From assembly GCF_000756615.1 (NCBI RefSeq), contig NZ_CP009288.1, positions 5,084,001-5,148,000 of the forward strand: 64,000 nt of DNA. Reading direction: 5' to 3'. How positions within the stretch are numbered: position 1 is the stretch's first letter; each line of letters begins with the position of its first letter. The notes under the pieces are model-generated. The model was not told the DNA's origin and searched no databases. It saw nothing but the letters and a program-made list of their open reading frames with translations. Positions 60,140-64,000 of this stretch are shown here, piece after piece. Origin of the DNA: Paenibacillus durus (lineage in GTDB: Bacteria > Bacillota > Bacilli > Paenibacillales > Paenibacillaceae). The position numbers were made by a program, and so were the translations under genes.

Positions 60140-61064
60140 TGCTACATAGAATCTAGACAGCAAAAAAGGAGATTCTTAGTTGTGCCAACATCAAGACGAA
60201 CATTCACGCCGGAAGAAAAAGCACGAATTGTACTGGAGATTCTAAGAGAAGAAAAGTCCATTTCGCAGCTGGCTTCGGAAGAAGGAATCCATCCCAATGT
60301 GTTAAATCGCTGGAAGAATGAAGCGACTCAAAATCTGGCTCAGCTCTTTGTAGACGACCGGAAAGGGATCACGAAGATGAAAAAAGAATACGAGCAGCAG
60401 ATCGAAGACCTCTACGCCGAAGTGGGTAAACTGACCACCCAATTGTCGTGGCTCAAAAAAAAATCTGGCCGATAATCTCAGCCGTGCCGAACGGTTGCTC
60501 CTCGTCGAGTATGGGAACGCTGAACTTTCCATTCAAACGCAGGCGGACTTGCTCAGCCTGAATCGTTCCAGCCTGTATTACAAGCCGGTCCCTCCCTCCC
60601 CGGAGGAAATTCGCCTCAAGCACCGGATTGACGAGCTTTACACCCGCCATTCGTTTATGGGTTACCGGACGATTGCGGCCATCATGAACCGGGAAGGGGA
60701 TGCTATTCATCCCAACACCGTACGGCGGTATATGCGGGAAATGGGGATCATGGCGATCTTCCCCGGTCCTAACCTGAGTAAGCGAGACCTACAGCACCGG
60801 ATCTACCCGTACCTGCTGCGTAAGCTGCCGATTACAGCGCCGGATCAGGTCTGGAGTGTCGATATTACCTATATCCGCATGAAACAGGGCTGGATGTATC
60901 TGTATGCCGTCATGGACTGGTATTCGCGCTTCATTGTGGACTGGCAACTGGATCAAAGTCTGGAAATTGACTTTGTCCTGGAAACCATGAAACGCGCCTT
61001 GGCCCGTCGTGTTCCGTCCATCGTGAACAGCGACCAGGGCAGCCACTTCACCAGTCCCAAGTAC
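60140..61064 (+). mobile_element. IS3-family insertion sequence, 3' truncated
   Basis: The element holds orfA and orfB in frames related by -1 frameshifting. Its right part, including the last third of orfB, is missing because a second transposon is inserted at 61065. The left end lies near 60140 but terminal repeats could not be fixed. Confidence 0.8.
60182..60475 (+). CDS. IS3-family transposase OrfA
   Basis: 97 residues: helix-turn-helix RRTFTPEEKARIVLEILREEKSISQLASEEGIHPNVLNRWK, then a leucine-zipper-like tail. Start codon is GTG, with GGAG 11 nt upstream. The run of nine A at 60455-60463 near its end fits the usual slippage site for making the OrfAB fusion by -1 frameshift. Confidence 0.9.
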   Translation: MPTSRRTFTPEEKARIVLEILREEKSISQLASEEGIHPNVLNRWKNEATQNLAQLFVDDRKGITKMKKEYEQQIEDLYAEVGKLTTQLSWLKKKSGR

Positions 61065-61076
61065 TGTTACTGCTAA
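60495..61076 (+). pseudogene. IS3-family transposase OrfB, truncated
   Basis: The frame, readable back to the A9 site as KNLADNLSRAERLLLVEYGN, encodes an IS3 integrase core: first catalytic Asp in WSVDITYI, second Asp in VNSDQGSHFTS. It stops after SPKYCYC because a foreign element follows; the catalytic Glu and the last ~80-100 residues are gone. It cannot be active. Confidence 0.88.
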
Positions 61077-61093
61077 CCCATAATGACCGGAGG

Positions 61094-61137
61094 TTGACGG
61101 TGTAAGCTGTCCTGCTATTGACGGCCATGCTGTCCGC
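61094..61137. repeat. Tandem transposase-binding-like repeats at the transposon left end
   Basis: TTGACGG-N5-GCTGTCC at 61094-61112 and TTGACGG-N4-GCTGTCC at 61118-61135; period 23-24 bp. Multiple subterminal direct repeats are typical of TnsB/MuA-class elements. Confidence 0.65.
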
Positions 61138-61161
61138 AGTAGGATAGAAAAGCAGGGAGAA

Positions 61162-61962
61162 TCATGACAATTCTCCCTGGATCACGCGCTTTACCATATG
61201 GTCGTCCACAATCCGGTGCTTGTTCTGTGCGCCGTAGATCAACGCGTGGGTACAGAGCTTGTTCACCAGCCGGGCGGCTCCGCTGGAAAAACGGTAGATT
61301 TCATCCATCGCCGCCTCCGTAAACAGTTCATGCTCGGCACCTGCTGCACTCAGATGCCTCTTCATATAGGCCCCCACTTCCGCCCGGTCCATATGCGGAA
61401 GATAACACTGCATATCAATTCGCTGGCGGATCGCCGCATAGGCTTGCAGCCCCAGCCGGTCCCACAGTTCGCTTTGCCCCACCAGAATCAGGGCCATCGG
61501 ACTCTGTGAATCCATTTTCAGATTTAGTAGAAATCGCAGTTCCTCCAGCATCTCCCGGTCCAGCAGATGGGCTTCATCGACCACGACCACGGGCTGTAGC
61601 CGGTGAATCCCACGCATGAGTTCAATCTCCCGGTGTAACTGCCGTTTTGCATCCCCCCGGTAAAATTTCGACTCACAGCCGAGCTGCTCCAGCAGCCCTT
61701 TGTAGAAGTGGCGCGGGGTCAGTTTCGAATCGGACAGGTAGAGTAGCTTAAAGCGCGCCTCGTCCAGTTCCTTGGCTAACCGCCGGATCGTAGTCGTTTT
61801 CCCGGTCCCGCAGTCCCCTGTGAGCACGGCAAACCACTGGCGTTCCGCGACATAGGCCAGACGCCCGAGCATTTCTTCCTGCGACGCAGACGCATATAAC
61901 TCGTCTACCGCAAGATCTCTGGAGAACGGAGCACGGTGCAACTCGTAGAAGGACTCAAACAT
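61162..61962 (-). CDS. ExeA/TniB-type AAA ATPase of the transposon
   Basis: 266 residues from ATG 61962 (GGCGGAGG, 6 nt); 61968 is an alternative. Walker A GDCGTGKTTTIRRL, Walker B VVVVDEAHLLDREML and a sensor region LILVGQSELWDRLGLQAYAAIRQRI. ExeA-like AAA+ proteins paired with DDE transposases act as target-selection regulators, like TnsC, MuB or TniB. It overlaps the transposase gene by 8 bp. Confidence 0.85.
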   Translation of the reverse strand: MFESFYELHRAPFSRDLAVDELYASASQEEMLGRLAYVAERQWFAVLTGDCGTGKTTTIRRLAKELDEARFKLLYLSDSKLTPRHFYKGLLEQLGCESKFYRGDAKRQLHREIELMRGIHRLQPVVVVDEAHLLDREMLEELRFLLNLKMDSQSPMALILVGQSELWDRLGLQAYAAIRQRIDMQCYLPHMDRAEVGAYMKRHLSAAGAEHELFTEAAMDEIYRFSSGAARLVNKLCTHALIYGAQNKHRIVDDHMVKRVIQGELS

Positions 61963-63307
61963 GGCCATCCTCCGCCTGCACTCTGCGGTACGTCACCGCA
62001 GGTGCTTCCCGCTGTTTGCGCTGCTGGTGTCGCTGCTCTGCCGCCTCCAGCAGTCTCGACGTGTCGGTCATAGATGCGCCCAGGTGCTCCGGCAACGCCG
62101 GACGGGTTCCCGCCCGCTGACCGATTTCCATCTCGCGCACCCGCCACGGCGCTCGTCCCTCATACTCAATCGTCAGTTCCGTGGGGTCTGCCGGGTCATA
62201 AACCACCTCGACCGTACAGCCAATGACCGTCAGGCCCACTTCGTACTTTCGGTTCATGAAGCTAATGCAGCCCGACTTGTCGACCTTCCGCTTTTCACTA
62301 TGCAAGAACGCGTCCGCCAAGGTATCCGGGTCCATGAACCGCAGCGCTTTCTTGTCACTCCGAAACGCCGTTTCCGGGCTTTGCTTGTCCGGCAGGGCGG
62401 AGTGGGGCTTGTGCTGGTAGCACTCCGAGAGCCATACCTCGAAGCGCTCATTCAACTGCTCGAGTGTCTTCGGCTTCTCCAAGGCGACTTCGCTCAGAAA
62501 CGAATCGACGATTTGGTTAAACCGTTCGACCTTGCCTTTGGATTCAGGCGAGTAGGGCTTCGCATAGAGCAGCCGGGTTCCGAGCTTGGAACATATCCGG
62601 GTCATGGCTTGGGTACGGTACTGCTTGCCGTTGTCAAAATAGACCGCTTCTGGTACCCCATACTTCTGGATCGCTTGGCGAAACGCCGATTCGACCAGCC
62701 GCTGGTCCATGACCGGCACAAACTCCCCATGCAGAATAAACCTTGTAGCGTCGTCAATGAACACGACCAGATACACCTGTTTCATCGTCCCGCTTTCGCC
62801 AAGGGGCAAATACGGTCCGTATTTGAGGTCTGACTGCCACAGCTGGTTCCGGTGGCGCTGCTGGAAGCGTCTGGCGGCAACCCCGGATTCGGCGTACATC
62901 CGCAGATGGCGCGAGCTGTAGCCACAGGCAGTCAGTCTCTCCTGCAGGGTACTACGCTTAATTTGGCCCGGCGAAATCCGCCCTTCCCATTCTAAAATCT
63001 GAATGAGCTGTGCGACGCTGCGGCCGGGGACCTCCCGGCGCAAGAGAATCGCTTGCTCGAGCACGGCGGTAGGAAGAATCTCTTCGGAGGGCTGCCGCCC
63101 TTTGCCTTTGGGCTTCAGGCCGGTAAATCCTTCGCTCCGGTAACTCGCCAAATACCGGCGCAAGGTACGTTCGGAGAGTCCGGTTTGCTTACAAATCTGC
63201 GCTTTCATCTCCCGGGCTTTGGCCGGGTCCAGCCCTTCGGCAAGCAGGGGAGCGAGAAGCTGCATCCGCTCTGCGGCGAGGGCTTCGGCTTTCTTTTGGT
63301 CTTTCAT
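61955..63307 (-). CDS. DDE transposase, Mu/TniA-like
   Basis: 450 residues from ATG 63307 (AAGGAG, 11 nt). N-terminal helix-turn-helix (KQTGLSERTLRRYLASYRSEGFTGLKPKGKG) and a second DNA-binding segment, then an RNase-H-like core: Asp in QSDLKYG, Asp in AVYFDNGKQYR and Glu in KGKVERFNQIV. The C-terminus resembles the Mu transposase beta-barrel (CISFMNRKYEVGLTVIGCTVEVVYDP). Intact and probably active. Confidence 0.88.
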   Translation of the reverse strand: MKDQKKAEALAAERMQLLAPLLAEGLDPAKAREMKAQICKQTGLSERTLRRYLASYRSEGFTGLKPKGKGRQPSEEILPTAVLEQAILLRREVPGRSVAQLIQILEWEGRISPGQIKRSTLQERLTACGYSSRHLRMYAESGVAARRFQQRHRNQLWQSDLKYGPYLPLGESGTMKQVYLVVFIDDATRFILHGEFVPVMDQRLVESAFRQAIQKYGVPEAVYFDNGKQYRTQAMTRICSKLGTRLLYAKPYSPESKGKVERFNQIVDSFLSEVALEKPKTLEQLNERFEVWLSECYQHKPHSALPDKQSPETAFRSDKKALRFMDPDTLADAFLHSEKRKVDKSGCISFMNRKYEVGLTVIGCTVEVVYDPADPTELTIEYEGRAPWRVREMEIGQRAGTRPALPEHLGASMTDTSRLLEAAEQRHQQRKQREAPAVTYRRVQAEDGHV

Positions 63308-63347
63308 GGGTCGGTAAACTCCTTCCTGAAATGAACTCAAGGAGAGT

Positions 63348-63893
63348 CTACCGTAGAGCCGGGGCGGACAGATAGGCAAAACGGGTATGTACCCACAAAT
63401 GAGCGTTTGCGACGGGGCGGACAAGTCTGGCCAGCCAGCCGGGTCCTTGCTGACGAAAGGCGGGGGCGGAGGTCATACGCAGGTGATCCGAAGCTTCGGG
63501 GGACCCGGGAGCGAGGCCGGACATCCGAGCCTCCAGCGCCTGCAGAACGAGGATGAAGTAGATAGAGAGCACGCGAAACCAGACCTTCCAACGCCGTAAC
63601 GTAGAGGTTTCCGCGCAGGCGGTCACGGACGCCTCCGGCTCCGTGACCGCCTGTTCGATACAACGGGAATCGTACCGTTTATAGGGAATGAGTAGATCCG
63701 GGAGCTCATGGTGAATCCTGCGGCATCCCGCACACCGGAGTCTGCGAATCACCAGTTGGCGCAGCTCACCACCCCCACCCCGGACCTTCCGCTCCCGGCT
63801 ACCGATAATCTCCAGGTTCTCTGTGCAGCACGGGCAGGGCACCTCCTCCGCACCCCTGACGAAAAACACCAGGGATCTTTTCAACCAGCGCAT
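63348..63893 (-). CDS. DUF6431-domain protein of the transposon
   Basis: 181 residues with a zinc-ribbon N-terminus (PCPCCTENLEI ... RRLRCAGCRRIHHELPDLLIPYKRYDS) and a helical remainder. This matches DUF6431, which I recall as the usual companion of this transposase and ATPase pair in Paenibacillus. It is positioned 40 bp before the transposase in the same direction. The zinc-ribbon suggests DNA binding; its role in transposition is unknown. Confidence 0.75.
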   Translation of the reverse strand: MRWLKRSLVFFVRGAEEVPCPCCTENLEIIGSRERKVRGGGGELRQLVIRRLRCAGCRRIHHELPDLLIPYKRYDSRCIEQAVTEPEASVTACAETSTLRRWKVWFRVLSIYFILVLQALEARMSGLAPGSPEASDHLRMTSAPAFRQQGPGWLARLVRPVANAHLWVHTRFAYLSAPALR

Positions 63894-63923
63894 ACTCTGT
63901 TACAATGACCATGTCTAATGATG

Positions 63924-63980
63924 AAGGATATTTCCGGTGCGGCCTGTGCTAGCAGGCATACACGCGATGGAAGTATCCTT
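63924..63980. repeat. Inverted repeat upstream of the DUF6431 gene
   Basis: AAGGATAtTTCC/GGAAgTATCCTT arms with an inner GCCTG-CAGGC stem and T run on the plus strand. Could be a terminator protecting the transposon genes from outside transcription. Confidence 0.6.
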
Positions 63981-64000
63981 TTTCCTTTGCTAGAATACGG

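Larger units (their letters stand above)
61065..64000 (-). mobile_element. Three-gene transposon (DUF6431, DDE transposase, ExeA-type ATPase)
   Basis: Begins with TGTTACTGC, a 5'-TGT end as in Tn7/Mu-type elements, directly after the IS3 orfB codon TAC. Genes run leftward: DUF6431 protein, transposase, ATPase. The right end was not found in the window, so the element may extend past 64000. Confidence 0.7.

Overview
The window looks like chromosomal DNA of a spore-forming, low-to-moderate-GC Firmicute, most likely Paenibacillus or a close relative. The evidence is a GerA/GerB/GerC-type germination receptor locus, YyaC, a complete SigB/RsbV/RsbW module, a T-box leader, Bacillales families (DUF1128, DUF6483, YtxH, DUF948, DUF5665, HPr/Crh-like, NamA) and strong AGGAGG-type ribosome binding sites. 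I saw no rRNA, tRNA, CRISPR array, prophage or replication origin.

Layout. 0-11 kb: an SdpI-like membrane protein, a large O-antigen-ligase-like protein with an internal tandem-repeat insertion, a methyltransferase, a PhzF/DUF6483 pair, a hydrolase, YyaC, DUF1128, asparaginase, and stress-type membrane proteins (YtxH, DUF5665) next to a decayed GlsB/YeaQ-like gene. 11.5-17.5 kb: a SigB partner-switching locus on the minus strand. It runs receiver-PP2C phosphatase, CheR, receiver-histidine kinase, rsbV, rsbW, sigB, with SigB-type promoter sequences in front of rsbV and in front of the neighbouring DUF948 (YtxG-like) gene. 17.6-31.6 kb: envelope and housekeeping genes (YpmS-like, NlpC/P60, CDF transporter, cyclase, ABC-F, CvfC-like HEAT protein, transglutaminase), a trxB-glutaredoxin pair, a ZosA/PfeT-like P-type ATPase and a degenerate PEP-utilising-domain protein. 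31.9-41.8 kb: metY, deoC, a prohibitin-like protein, a histidine-less HPr, a T-box-controlled DAHP synthase/chorismate mutase, LysE and APC transporters, a GGDEF protein and a stand-alone receiver.

41.9-47.2 kb is the most unusual block: an operon-like run of metK followed by three nitrogenase-like genes in H-D-K order. Cysteine patterns predict a single [4Fe-4S] cluster held by three ligands from the K-type subunit and one from the D-type subunit, with no cofactor ligands, so this is not a nitrogenase. The operon has a good SigA promoter and an 88-nt multi-helix leader RNA that I could not match to a known riboswitch.

47.2-59.8 kb: a PQQ-propeller lipid-free secreted protein, FAH and HAD hydrolases, an LLM oxidoreductase, an SH3b-amidase, a free-standing ferredoxin-like domain of DAHP synthase, NamA with a palindromic operator at its start site, and a divergent germination receptor locus with overlapping SigG-type promoters. 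59.9-64 kb is a mobile-element pile-up. A gene remnant is followed by an IS3-family element whose orfB is cut by a second transposon (DUF6431 - DDE transposase - ExeA-type ATPase) that appears to run off the end of the window.
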